DNA of 64,000 bases, from positions 15,855,710 through 15,919,709 of the forward strand of contig NW_004624732.1 in the NCBI RefSeq assembly GCF_000247695.1, in the 5' to 3' direction. Numbering within the stretch: the first letter of the stretch is position 1; each line of letters opens with the position of its first letter. The notes under the pieces are model-generated. The model had not been told where the DNA came from, did no database searches, and saw only the letters and a list, made by a program, of their open reading frames with translations. Origin of the DNA: Heterocephalus glaber. Taxonomy: Eukaryota; Chordata; Mammalia; Rodentia; Bathyergidae. Shown here in pieces: positions 1 through 11,124 of the stretch. The translations under genes and the position numbers were made by a program.

Positions 1-47
1 TGTGTCTGGTATTTTGTCTCAGCAATAAGAGAAAAGTAACCAACACA
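1..47 (+). repeat. 3' end of a MaLR-type LTR (cut by window edge)
   Basis: These bases closely match the last bases of the complete MaLR solo LTR at 19604-20005 (shared words such as TTTGTCTCAG and GAGAAAAGTAAC) and end in CA. Old L1 ORF2 sequence follows directly. Only the right end is visible, so no TSD can be tested. Confidence 0.6.
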
Positions 48-341
48 GTACCTATCACTAATAGCTCTCAATTCCTGAATCAAAAATCTGGCAGAATCAA
101 TCAAGAAACCAAACCAATTGTACACTGTATGCAAGAAACATATTTAACCCAAAATGAAACTCATGGAACAAAAACCAAAGGATGGAAAGCAATATGCCAT
201 GCTATGGGAACTTGAAAAAAGCAGGTGTAGCTATGCTACATTCAGACAAAGCGGACTTCAATCCAAAACTGATCAAAAGAGGCAGAGAAGGTCACTACAT
301 CTTGGTTAAGGGAAAAATCCTATAGGAAGAGGTAATAATTA
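48..341 (+). mobile_element. Old L1 fragment, ORF2 endonuclease region (part 1)
   Basis: Frame-broken translation gives L1 ORF2 endonuclease phrases (QETH-like, then KKAGVA-like, then a GHY...VKG-like stretch). The fragment is interrupted at 342 by a Tigger-like transposon and resumes at 1374 at the expected point of ORF2. It is decayed and non-coding. It is the oldest layer of the 1-8655 nest. Confidence 0.75.
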
Positions 342-1371
342 CAGTGGATAAGGATGAACCCAATTCATTCACTAGGGCTGCTTGTAACTCAAATTGGTTG
401 TAAGTCAAGACTATTTTTCCCATAAAAGATAATGGAAATACCCATAATGCATTCTGAACCTCACAAAGCACCCCTTAACTAACTTTTTCATAATAGAAAA
501 AGGTTGTATAATGTGCATAGTTTACCAGAAATGCCAATAATTTTTCCAGTGTATTTACCAAAAAGATAAAAATGTGCCTAGTTTACCAGAAACAACAATT
601 TCATACTGTACTCACCATTCAAGTTGACATCTTTGACTTGCAAGAAGGTAGGATGAAATGAAAGGTGGTTATTGTTTGGAAAGAGAGACCCCTTCCCTAA
701 GAACATCAGTAATCTGTCTCTCTGGTATCCTTTCTCTCCTTGAAAGAGTCTGTAGCCCACTAAGACCTGCTTTTGGCTCCAGGTCTCAACCTTTTCAGAA
801 CTAAAAACTGGTCTAAAGTTGTTTGTTTCTGTCTTTTCTTTAACACTGTTTTGTAGTATGACATGACATTGTCATTGAGTGAATTTCTCTGTCTGGGTGG
901 GTCTCCTCTACAAATGTTTGTAGCTCTGTCCATTTTTTCAGGATTTCCTTTATTTCAGAAGAAGAACTTTGCTGCACTGATTTTTATACTCCCCCTCATC
1001 TTCAGAAAACTCCCCAGCTGCCATTTCTGTTGCCCAGCCAGATGTTGCTAAAGTTCTTCTGTAGACAATTCCTTTGAGTGTCCCTTCATCAGTTTCTCAA
1101 CATCACCACTCTCTACCTGCAATCTTTTGGTATAGTACCAATGTCATTAACCACAGGTTCAATTGAAGGGTTAGGCTCCTCTACACAGCCTTCAAAGTTG
1201 CTTTCCTGTATAATTTTAGGCCACACTTTTTTCAAGGCAGATTTCAGTGTCTTTAGAGAGATATTGGTGAAGGATTTCTCAATTAACCACACAGAGGGAA
1301 GACTGACATTCGAGCTATAACTCAAGACTTTGGTTCATTTGTGAGGCCAGTTGTAACTTGAGAGTCTGCTG
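342..1371 (-). mobile_element. Tigger-like (TcMar/pogo) DNA transposon with transposase remnant
   Basis: The element starts CAG and ends CTG, and its two ends are degenerate inverted repeats (words such as TTGTAACTCAAA and its complement). A TA dinucleotide lies on each side (340-341 and 1372-1373), as Tc1/mariner insertion predicts. L1 ORF2 sequence continues across it. On the minus strand 1113-1325 encodes a stretch containing LKSALKKVWPKII, which resembles the C-terminal half of Tigger/jerky-type transposases. The transposase is broken and about 1 kb long in total, so the copy is dead. The family is assigned from motif memory; a Tigger subfamily cannot be named. Confidence 0.7.
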
Positions 1372-1373
1372 TA

Positions 1374-1975
1374 TTAAAATTTATGTACTAAACAATGGAG
1401 CTGCACAAAATAAGTACTACTGGAAATAAAGGACCAGATAAAAATAAACACAATTATAATGGGAGGACATAAAGTACCACACTATCACAAATACACAGAT
1501 CAAGTAGACAAAAAGATCAAGAAGGAAATATCAGAGTTGGATATAATAGACTTAATGAATATCTACAGAGTGCTTCACCCAAGAACAAAATACACCTCAG
1601 TAGCACATGGAACTTACTCTAAAATAGACCACATACTAACCAATAAAACAAGCTTAAGTAAATGTGAAAGAATTGAAATTATACCATGTGTTATCAGATC
1701 ATAGCACAATACAACTAGAAATCAGTGGCTAAAGAAAACAGAACTTATGCAAATGCATGGAAACTAAACAATAATCTCTTAAAAAAACAATAGGTTACAG
1801 AAGAAATCAAGGAACAGATAAGACCTTTTTTAGAACTAAATGATATTACATATTAGGACATATGACACATGCATAAGATGGAAGTTTATTGCTGTGAATG
1901 CCCATATTACAAAATCTGAGCAAGCCCAAATAATTAACTTGATGTATGTACAATGTCAAAATCTAAAGGATCATT
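1374..1975 (+). mobile_element. Old L1 fragment, ORF2 endonuclease to linker (part 2)
   Basis: Continuation of the L1 interrupted at 341. The open segment 1459-1704 encodes an L1 endonuclease C-terminal region with AHGTYSKIDHIL and a KTSLSK motif. It reads on toward the linker before the reverse transcriptase and is then cut by the insertion of a younger L1 at 1976. The last 18 bases (1958-1975) are the left TSD of that younger L1. Confidence 0.8.
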
Positions 1976-2595
1976 GGAGTAGCAGTGTGGACCAGAGCCA
2001 CATGGCTGCAGGCAGATCCCAGCAAGGGACCCACCCCAACACCAGTGGCTCTGGCACAGAAGTCCAAGGCAAATAGTGGTCCAGAAAAGAGCTGCACAGG
2101 TGCACAAGCATCAGTTAGAAGTCCACCCAGTACCATCAGTAAGTGCATGGAGACCCTAGCCAGAAGACTGCTCAGACACCAGGGTCTGGGGTGCACAGCT
2201 CCCAGACAAAGGCCCTTCCAGACAAAAGCTACACAGGGGGGCAGTTCCTAGCCAGAGGCACACCTAGATTCCATCCCAAGTGTGCACAGGCCCCAGCCAG
2301 AAACCCACCCAGAAAACAAGTCAGCTCAGGGACCCAGAAGACAACCATTCTGAATGCAGGAATTGGCACACTGGTGTGCAGCATAGAAAAGGTTGCTTGG
2401 TGGCTTGCTGAAAATTAGAGACTATTGAGTGAACAAACAGTTGCCTCAACAAAGTCACAGCAGGCTGCATCTGTTGAAATGAGAAGACATGTAAATAAGT
2501 CTCAAAACCAGACTTCCAGATCACCTAAGGTAACCACAAAGGGAAATGAGAGGGAAAAATTTGATACTAAACAACCTGGACTCCCTTAACTGGCA

Positions 2596-3446
2596 ATGAA
2601 AGGGGATTTGGAAAAAATGAAATCAGAAATAATTTCTCAGATAAGAACAGAGATTGTGCCCATAGTGCAAGACATGATTAATAAATTGAGAGCAGACACA
2701 GATAAAAATAATAGAGGAGCTGAGGAACACGATGGAATCCCAACATAGGAAACAAATGGAATCCATAAAACAGATGCAAATAGATTTCCAGGACATGAAA
2801 AACTCCATTGAAAGTCTACACAGCAGAATGAGCCAATGTGAGAACAGAATTTCAGATATAGAAGATAGGATTGCAATTAGTGATCAGGAAAAGAAAAAAT
2901 TTTCAAAAATAGAAAGGGACCATGAGAAATCAATCCAGCAGCTGTTAGATGATGCAAAGAAGAATAACATCAGACTGATTAGAGTCAATGAAGAAACAGG
3001 AAAGAGTGCAAATGACATAAAAAAACTGTTCACAGAAGTAATGGCTAAAAACTTCCCAAGCCAGGGAAAAGAACTTGACCTACAGATAATTGAGGCATAC
3101 GGGACTCCAACTAGCCATGACAAAAAAATCTACACATAGGCTTATAATAGTTAAGATTCCAGAAACCCAACAGAAGAACAAAATTCTACAAGCAGTTAGA
3201 GAAGAGAAACAAATCACATACAACAGAAAGCTCATAAGAATCACAGGAGACTTATTAGCATAAATCCTCAAGGTAAGAAGAGCAGGGAGTAGCACATTTC
3301 AAGCCCTAAGAGAAAACAACCACCAACCTAGATTGATGTACCCTGCAAAACTACCTTTCAAAATTGATGTAGAAATAAGATACTTTTATGACAAAGAGCA
3401 CCTGAGCAACTTCATGAATACCACACCAGCACTCCAAAAATTTTAG
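2596..3446 (+). pseudogene. L1 ORF1 (RNA-binding coiled-coil protein), broken
   Basis: ORF1 protein binds L1 RNA as a trimer and acts as a nucleic-acid chaperone in the L1 ribonucleoprotein. The ATG at 2596 opens a stretch rich in K/E/I; the frame shifts near 2725. 2732-3139 encodes a heptad-like coiled coil (MESIKQMQIDFQDMKNSI and following) and then an RRM-like region (NNIRLIRV...NFPSQGKELDLQI). After further frame changes the C-terminal domain is recognisable at 3140-3446 (KILQAVREEKQ, then PRLMYPAKLPF, ending TPALQKF and TAG). Domain order and length fit mammalian L1 ORF1, but several frameshifts and an internal stop destroy it. Confidence 0.8.
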
Positions 3447-4754
3447 ACAATATCCTAGGAAAAGATAATGAGGATCACAACCTCAGCAAGCCCAGCAGAA
3501 TGAATCCATCAGCCATGACAAGAAATTAAACACAAAGGGGGAGAATCCAACAAAAGAAAAAGTCATGACAAACATAAGTCAATACATATCGATTATAACC
3601 ATCAATGTTAATTGTCTCAATTCACCAATCAAGAGAAACAGACTGGCAGTATGGGTCAAGAAGCAAGATCCAACAATATGGTGGATACAAGAAACACATT
3701 AAATTCAAAAAGAAACTTACAGATGGAAAGTTAAAGGGTGGAAAACAATACTCCATGCAACAGGAACATGAAAAAAAGCAGGAGTAGCTATCCTCTTTGC
3801 AGACCAGGGTGATTTCAAACCCACACTAATTAAGAGAGACAAAGAAGAACATCGTATCCTTGTAAAGGGAACAACCCAAGAGGAAGAGATGATAATCATA
3901 AATATATATGTACCAAACACTAGTGTGCCCAAATGTATAAAACAAATACTAACAGATATGGAAAATGAAATAATCACTAATAAAATTGTAGTGGGGGACC
4001 ACAACACCCCACTGTGACAAATTGATAAATCAACTGGATGAAAAATAAGCAACAAAATACTAGAACTCAATCAAACTCTTGAACAAATGAACTTGACAGA
4101 TGTTTGCAGTGTGTTCTGCCCCACAAAATCAGAATACACATTCTTTACAGCTACACATGGGTTATTCTCCAAAATGGACCACATACTCACTCATGGAACA
4201 TGTTTAAGTAAGTGCAAAGGAACTGAAGTTATCCCCTGTATATTATCAAACCATAGTGCGATGAAATTGGAGACCAATAACAAAAGAAACTGCAAGAATT
4301 TCATAAACACATGTAAATTGAACAACACATTTCTGAATAACCAATGAGTCACAGAGGAAATTAAAGAAGAAATCAGACAGTTACTACAATTAAATGACAC
4401 TGCAAATATAACATATATGATTCTATGGGACACAATGAAAGCAGTCTTACGAGGGAAATTCATAGCAGTGAATACTCATATTAGGAAAACAGAGTAAGCC
4501 CAATTAAACAACTTGATGCTGAACCTCAAGCTTCTAGAAACAAAAGAGCAGGACAAGCCCAAAGCTCATACAAATGAGGAAATTATGAAGATCAGAACAG
4601 AAATCAATGCAAGAGACTAAGAGAATGACACAAAAAATCAATGAAGCAAACAGTTGGTTCTTTGAAAGAATCAACAAAATTGACAAACCCTTAGCCAACC
4701 TTGTGAGAAAAAGGAAAGAAAAGGCCCAAATCCATGCAATTAGGAATGAAAAGG

Positions 4755-4997
4755 NNNNNNNNNNNNNNNNNNNNNNNNNNNNNNNNNNNNNNNNNNNNNN
4801 NNNNNNNNNNNNNNNNNNNNNNNNNNNNNNNNNNNNNNNNNNNNNNNNNNNNNNNNNNNNNNNNNNNNNNNNNNNNNNNNNNNNNNNNNNNNNNNNNNNN
4901 NNNNNNNNNNNNNNNNNNNNNNNNNNNNNNNNNNNNNNNNNNNNNNNNNNNNNNNNNNNNNNNNNNNNNNNNNNNNNNNNNNNNNNNNNNNNNNNNN
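4755..4997. other. Assembly gap (243 N)
   Basis: Run of N within L1 ORF2. The flanking sequence is ORF2 on both sides, from the segment before the reverse transcriptase into its N-terminal part, so the missing bases are probably L1 sequence. Confidence 0.98.
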
Positions 4998-6718
4998 CAG
5001 TGAAATTGAAAGGGAAGCAATACTCCCAAATTCATTCCTGGAAGCAAGCATCACCTTGATCCCCAAAGCAGAGAAAGACGCAACCAAAAAAGAGAATTAT
5101 AGGCCAATCTCACTGAACATAGATGCAAAAATCCTTAATAAGCTACTGGCAAACAGAATGCAGAAGATCATCAAGAATATTATACAGCCTGACCAAGTGG
5201 AATTCATCCCAGGGAGGGTTGCTTCAACATACACAAATCAATAAATGTAATACACTATATTAATAGACCCAAGGACAAAAACCATATGATTATCTCAATA
5301 GATGCAGAAAAAGTATTTGACAAAATCCAACATGTATTCACAATAAAAAACCCTATAAAAATTAGAATAGATGGTCTCTACCTCAATCTGATAAAAGCCA
5401 TCTAAGAAAAACCAATAGCCAATATCATACTACATGGTCAAAAACTGAAATCCTTCACACTAAAATCAGGAACCAGACAAGGATGGCCACTATTACCAGT
5501 CCTGTTCAATGTAGTCTTGGAAACATTAGCCACAGCAATTAGACAAGAGAAAGAAATAAGAGGAATAAAGATATGAAATGAAGAAGTCAAATTGTCATTA
5601 TTTGGAGATGACATGATACTCTATATAGAAGACCCCAAGAACTCCACCAAAAGTCTTCTAGACTTAATAACCAAATTCAGTCAAGTAGCTGGATACAAGG
5701 TCAACACATAAAAATCAATAGCTTTCCTATTGGAAATCAATAGCTTTTCCTATTGTTGGTCCTATAGGAACAACAGAGTCACTGAGAGAGAAACAGGACA
5801 AACAATTCTCTTCACAAAAGTATCCAAAAATTGAAATACCTAGGAATCTCCCAAACAAAAGAAATCAAAGACCTCTGTTCTGTAAACTATAGCACTCTGA
5901 AAAAGAGATTGAAGAATATATCAAAAAATACAAAGAAATCCCTTGCTCCTCGATAGGAAGAACCAACTTAGTGAAAATGGCCGTACTTCCAAAACTGCTG
6001 TGTAAATTCAGTCCTCTCACAACTGAAATTCCGAAAGCATACTTCATAGGCCTTGAGAAAACAATCCAAAAATTCATTTGGAACAAGAAGAGACCTACAA
6101 TAGCAAAGTAATTCTAGAAAATAAAGCCAAGGTAGGGGGTATCACAATCCCCAAATTGAAACTGTACTACAAAGCTACTGTAATAAAAACAGCATGCTAC
6201 TGGTAAAGAAACAGACCTGCGGACCAGTAGAACAGATTAGAAGATGCAGAAACAACTCCAGACACACTCAACCACCTCATCTTTGAAAAAGCCAAACACC
6301 CTCACTCGAGGAAAGATAGCCTCTTTAATAAATGGTGCTGGAATAACTGTGTTTCAATTTACCAAAGATTAAAATTAGACCCATATCTCTCTCCATGCAC
6401 TAACCTAAAATTGAAATGGCTTAAAGATCTAAATATTAAAACAGAAACACTAAACCGGCTGGAAGAGTGGTTATGTAGACTCTGGAAGACATTAGCATAG
6501 GAAAAGATTTGTGAACAAAACCTCAGTTACATGTGAACTAGCACAAACAATCAACAAGTGGGATCTCTTCTTATTAAAAAGCTTTTGCATAGCAAGAGTA
6601 ACCACCATCAGAGTGAAGGGACAACCCATAATGTGGGAAAAAATTTTCACCAGCAGTTCCTCAGCAAAGGTCTACTATCAAGAATATATAAAGAACTTAA
6701 AAAAATCAGACCTCTCAA

Positions 6719-7062
6719 ATTTATTTTATTTTATATTATTTTTTTATTTATATATTAATTGGTACATTTTAGGTATACAATACATTTATATTTATTATTG
6801 GGTGTTTGTACCTGAACATGATGTGTCTTAGTACTTTTTTTCCCCCATTACCCATGCACCCTTCACCCCCACCACCCTTTCCTATTTACATAGACTTTGT
6901 TTCCATTTTTTTTTCTTTCTCATAATTTTTCCTTTCCCTTCTTCCCTTTCCCCTTCCCCTCTGACCACCCCTACCCCTTTTCCTATTTCAAATTATCAAT
7001 TATTCATTTTAATCATTTTCATCCTTATTTACACTTTCAGTTTCTCACACTAGAGAATACTA
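6719..7062 (-). mobile_element. Short L1 3'-end insertion inside L1 ORF2
   Basis: Reverse-orientation copy of the same L1 3' UTR seen at 7674-7972: pyrimidine-rich on the plus strand, starting with the TTGGTACATTTTAGGTATAC-type terminus and ending at TTTCTCACACTAGAGAA. It contains only about the last 340 bp of an L1. The host ORF2 resumes at once on the right side. No clear TSD was found, so the borders are good to a few bases. Confidence 0.8.
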
Positions 7063-7990
7063 AATATTCAATTCAAAAATGGGCATCTCAAATGAACAGA
7101 CATTTCTCAGACAAAGAAGTAGAAATAGCAAATAAACATATGGAAAAATGTTCAACATCACTGGTCATTCGAGAGATGCAAATGGAAACAATGCTGAGAT
7201 TCAGCCTCACTCCAGAATGAAAGGCTGCTATCAAGAAATCAACCAATAGCAAATGATATAGGGTCAGTGGGGAAAGAGGAATCTTGCTCCACTGCTAGTG
7301 GGAGTGTAGACAGGTGCAACCACTGCAGAAATCAGTGTGGAGATACCTCAAGGAACTAGGACTGGAAGTCTTATTTGACCCAGCTATTTCTCTGCTGGGT
7401 ACCTTCCCCAAAGAATTAAAAGCATCATACCACAGTGATATATGCACACCCATGTTTATAGCAGCACAGTTTGTAATAGCTAAAACTTGGAAACAACCCA
7501 AATGAGACTGGATGAAGAAGATGTAGTTTTTCTCTAAAATGGAGTAGTACTCAGCCATAAGGAAGGAGAAATTTGAGACATTTGTAGCTAAATGGATGCA
7601 CATTGAGGCAATGCTCTTAAGTGAAATAAATAGGACACACATGTGTAAATACCAACTAGTTTCTCTGGTGTGAGAAACTGAAAGTGTAAATAAGAACTAA
7701 AAGGTAAAATAGATAATGTGAAATAGAAAAGGGGAAAAGGGGAAGGGAAAGTGGGAGGGGTAGGGGAAAGGCAATAAGGGAATGGAATTATTATGAGAAA
7801 ATGAAAAAATGGAAACAAAGTCTTTGTAAATAGGGAGGGATGGAGGGGTTGAAGGGACAGCAGGGGGATGGGGAGAAATAAGAACCAAGAGAGATTATGT
7901 AAAGGTGCAAATTTCCAATGATGATTGTCATTATATTGTATACCTAAAACATACCAATAAATTTAATATAAAAAAATCTAAAGGACCATT

Positions 7991-8194
7991 AACAAGTACT
8001 TTGCAAACTTGTGTGCCAGTAAATTGAAGAATTCAGAAGAAATACATATAAATTAGTAAAACTGAACCAGGAAGATTTAAAAACTGAATAATCCAATAAG
8101 AGGTAATTAAATTGCAGCAGTAATAAAAAACCTGCTAAGAAAAGCTAAGTGTTGATGGATTTCCTGCTGAATTGTACAAAAATTGAGGAAAGAT
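7991..8194 (+). mobile_element. Old L1 fragment (part 3, before the reverse transcriptase)
   Basis: Continuation of the L1 from 1374-1975 after the younger L1. A frame-broken translation has SEEYI-like and EDLKTE-like words and then a LDGFPAELYKN-like stretch of ORF2. The right edge is the solo LTR at 8200, and the L1 resumes after it. Confidence 0.7.
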
Positions 8195-8199
8195 ATAAC

Positions 8200-8587
8200 T
8201 GAAGGACCCTAGTTAGCAAGACAGACTCCATATTGCTGCTTGATCCACCTGCATGACCTTTAGATGAACTCAGAAGGAGGAAGCTTAAAAACCTCCTCCC
8301 CTTAGAAACTCTCTTTAGAAATAACAATTAATCAACTATTGTTTTACAAATGTTCTAACAGCAGGACATTCTGCTTCTGTACCTTTCGCTTGCTTTACTA
8401 GTTCTATCCCATAGGGAGGCCTAGAAACTGTTGGCCTCAAAGGTGTATAAAACATGTCTGTCTCCCTCCAGTCAGGGCTCGAGTCCAAGTCTGATGTTCG
8501 ATGCTGGGCTCAGATCCCAGCCGGTAATAAACTCCTGTGTGGATTTAATATTGGTCTCTGGTTGGTTCTCTCTCACTGGGTCTAACA
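8200..8587 (+). mobile_element. Solo ERV LTR with TATA box, poly(A) signal and 5-bp TSD
   Basis: The block begins TGAAGG and ends TCTAACA (TG...CA), 388 bp long, with TATAAAA at 8446-8452 and AATAAA at 8526-8531, spaced as U3 and R regions would be. The same 5 bp, ATAAC, flanks it at 8195-8199 and 8588-8592. L1 ORF2 sequence is continuous across the insertion. These structural marks identify a solo LTR left by recombination of a provirus. The family was not recognised. Confidence 0.85.
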
Positions 8588-8592
8588 ATAAC

Positions 8593-8655
8593 ACCAATAC
8601 TTATCAAGCTTTTCAATAAAATTGAAATGGAAAGAGTACTGCCAGAGTGAGGGCT
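8593..8655 (+). mobile_element. Old L1 fragment (part 4, reverse transcriptase start)
   Basis: Last recognisable piece of the old L1: translation gives ITPILIKLFN-like and KIEMERVLPE-like phrases, typical of ORF2 just before the RT core. It follows directly on from part 3 once the LTR and one copy of its TSD are removed. Confidence 0.7.
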
Positions 8656-8704
8656 TTCAGCAACTGCCTGTTACTCTGATGCTTCAAGCAATTGGTTTGG
8701 TGTG

Positions 8705-8705
8705 T

Positions 8706-8752
<47 letters not shown>
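8705..8752. repeat. (GT)n microsatellite
   Basis: About 20 nearly perfect GT units, with one GA interruption near the start. Confidence 0.95.
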
Positions 8753-8753
<1 letters not shown>

Positions 8754-10047
8754 CCTTTCTATATGAGGGAAGAATCTTGAGGAGTACTTTGAATACTGCA
8801 GGAGATATGGGTCTAGCTTCATAGGGTTTAGTGAATTGATTTGGAACTCAGGGCCATGGTGGGGGGAACCACCCACCATGTTGCCACAGTGCAAGTACAC
8901 TGTTTGAGAACAATCTTTTAATGATTCAACTCATTTCCTGGGAAAATGACAATTCAAAGATGTTGTATTTGAAAAGAGAACATGTTTAAAAAAAGTAAGA
9001 TAAGGGCCTGAATTAGGAGTAGGGAGAATTCCCTGTTATATTTTTCTTCCAGATTTACCAATATAAATGATCCTTTTTAAAAATTACAAACTAGTGTGGA
9101 CACACAGCAAGTTAATTGCATGTTTGTTATCACAAAGTGATGTCCATGGCAGCTAGAACTGCAGTTTCATTGGGAAGAGAGAAAGCAATAGCACCTGTGT
9201 GGAGCTGAGTGAATGTCACCTTGGGGGTGGGTCAGGCAGTGCAGAACTCTCTCTTCCTTCAGCTGCCCACACAGGATACATGGTGAGTCTCCTTAGGCTC
9301 CAGATCTGAGTGGTCTGGCATTGTTGATCCTTCAAGGCATGGTGTTTCTTTCCTGAACATTTCTAGATTTCCCTCACTCCATGTACCTCCCTGGAAAGCT
9401 GGATTTGAGGCAGGTTGGTAGATAGGCAGGCCCTATACCCCAGTGTCCTTAGTCATCAGCCTTGGGCAACCTCAGCCTCAATTGCTCATCTTGAAGAGGT
9501 GAGCATAATGTTTACAGTAAGGAATTGTAATAGTAGTCTTGACTTGGAGACACTCTTTCTCCTCTCCTTTCTACAGAGCATTTGTGTACATACATCATAC
9601 CAAATTACTCATCCATGCAATTATTCAACAAATTTATTTCACATCTACTATTTGCAAGGTGTAGTGCTACGGGCTGAGTTGACCATGAGGTGATACATAC
9701 TTTGTGGAGAGGCCATGGCTTTCTCTGTGCACCTTCACAGTACTAGCAGTGCTCCACCAGATCTTGCTGTCCAGTTGGCTTTTGCAGGCCTGGGTTCAAG
9801 TTTAAGACAATTTCTTCAGTCATTCACTGTTCCTGCTGTTAGGTGCAGCCTCACTAATCATGCAGCTTTGAGAAGCACCAGTTCTTCAGTATTGAACTTG
9901 GTATTGTAAGTTTACATAATTTAGTCACAGACTGCTCATTCTTTCACCAGAGTAAGTGAAAGTCACTCACTGTATGGTTTCACAGCCAAGCTCTTCCCAG
10001 GATGGTCCTGAGTGGGATTCTGGTGAATGAGATGGAGGTGACAGGGA
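8753..10047. other. Intergenic sequence, no recognisable feature
   Basis: No open reading frame with family resemblance, no repeat I can name and no RNA gene. Short ORFs at 9415-9693 and 9715-9909 lack recognisable domains or splice context and look like chance. Confidence 0.6.
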
Positions 10048-10052
10048 GCCCC

Positions 10053-10433
10053 TGCATTAGTCAGTTTTTGGCCACTATAATAAAAACTTGAGATAATCAA
10101 CTTAAAAGAAGGAAAGTTTTACTTTGGCTTACAGTTTCAGATATTGCAGTCCATGCTTGGTGGACCTCCTCACCTTTGGGTCTGTGGTAAGGCAGAACAT
10201 CAAGCAGGAAGAGTGTGGTAGAGCAAAACTGCTTGCCTCATAAGAGTTGGGAAACAAAAAGGAAGTGGAGGGGCCAGGAACCCATTGTCCCATCAAGGGA
10301 AACCCCAATGATCTAACTGCCTTCCACTAAGCCCTACATCCTCAAGGTTTCATCCTCCCTGTATCCCCACAGTCTGGGGCCAAAGCCTTCTACATATGGC
10401 CTTTGGGGGTCATTTAAGATCCAAAGTAGAGCA
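10053..10433 (-). mobile_element. MaLR-type LTR, antisense
   Basis: The plus strand begins TGCATTAGTCAG and runs through ACTTGAGATAATCAACTT and GGTGGACC-type words, which are the reverse complement of MLT1/MST-type MaLR LTRs. The ends fit TG...CA, and flanking GCCCC (10048-10052) and GCACC (10434-10438) are a plausible 5-bp TSD with one mismatch. The subfamily is uncertain. Confidence 0.65.
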
Positions 10434-10438
10434 GCACC

Positions 10439-11119
10439 CAATTTGAGGTCTTCTCAGTCATTCATCCATTCACTCATTCATTCATTTGACACAACAAATA
10501 TTTATGGATTTTTAAAAAGTCAGTCTTGAAAGTTAGATCAGTAGTTTGTCAGCAAGAGGCCTGAATTCTCATGACTCACTGTCCACTTCTGTGATGACCC
10601 CATGTCTGGTTCTTGTATGCACAGCTCACCATTCATCAATGCCTGCAACTCCCCCATAGAGTGAAGCTGTGTCCTACTACTTATGTGACCTCTATGCAAA
10701 CCTTGACCTACCTCAGTTTACTTACAAAGGCAAATAGCCTTTGCTTTTCTGTAGTCAAACCAATGGCTTTTTCTTTCATAAAATTTTACTTGGTGACTTG
10801 TTTACCCCAGAAATGCTTTGATCTTTTTTAAGCTTAAAGTTTTGCTTTCCCCATGCAAATTCAGAGCTTACCCATTGTCCTAGTACCTTCTAGTGAGTTC
10901 TCATGCCTTTTCTATGATTTGTAGTTAAATCACTGGCATACACCAGGTTCTATCGCTTGTGAAAATCTATTTTGAGGAGTATTTTGTTCTACTTTTCCTG
11001 TTCCTGCAAAAAATGAGTTTTTTAAAATTTGCAGTACCAACATAAAAATTTATTCAGATTACATGATTTTAATGGATAATTAAATACTTACACCTTGCCT
11101 ACAATTTAGACATTTCCTT
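10439..11119. other. Intergenic sequence, no recognisable feature
   Basis: AT-rich unique sequence containing a short run of ATTCATTC-like repeats near 10461-10486. No gene or named repeat seen. Confidence 0.55.
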
Positions 11120-11124
11120 TCTTT

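Larger units (their letters stand above)
3565..7673 (+). pseudogene. L1 ORF2 (endonuclease / reverse transcriptase), broken
   Basis: ORF2 supplies the endonuclease and reverse transcriptase for target-primed reverse transcription. The endonuclease part is visible from 3590 (LNSPIKRNRLAVWVKKQDPT, QETH, KKAGVAIL, HGLFSKMDHIL, NHSAMKL). Reverse transcriptase motifs follow the N gap: 5056-5244 has [20 protein letters not shown], and near 5600 the catalytic box reads FGDD where L1s usually have FADD. A minus-strand L1 3' end sits in the C-terminal third (about 6719-7062); ORF2 resumes at 7063 and ends at TGA 7671-7673. Many stops and shifts are present. Confidence 0.85.
1976..7972 (+). mobile_element. 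Near full-length L1 retrotransposon (5' UTR, ORF1, ORF2, 3' UTR)
   Basis: A complete-ended L1 of about 6 kb, including a 243-N gap and a nested inverted L1 3' end (about 6719-7062). Order: 5' UTR to 2595, ORF1 about 2596-3446, short spacer, ORF2 about 3565-7673, purine-rich 3' UTR, A-rich tail. It is flanked by an 18-bp TSD: 1958-1975 and 7973-7990 differ only at one T/C. It split an older L1 ORF2, which resumes at about 7991. Both ORFs carry stops and frameshifts, so it is inactive. The TSD and the preserved 5' UTR show a full-length retrotransposition event. Confidence 0.9.

Noticed and set aside
8195..8592. CRISPR-like or regularly spaced repeats in the nest
   Set aside because: The direct repeats seen are transposon target-site duplications; no regularly spaced array exists in the window, and the DNA is mammalian.
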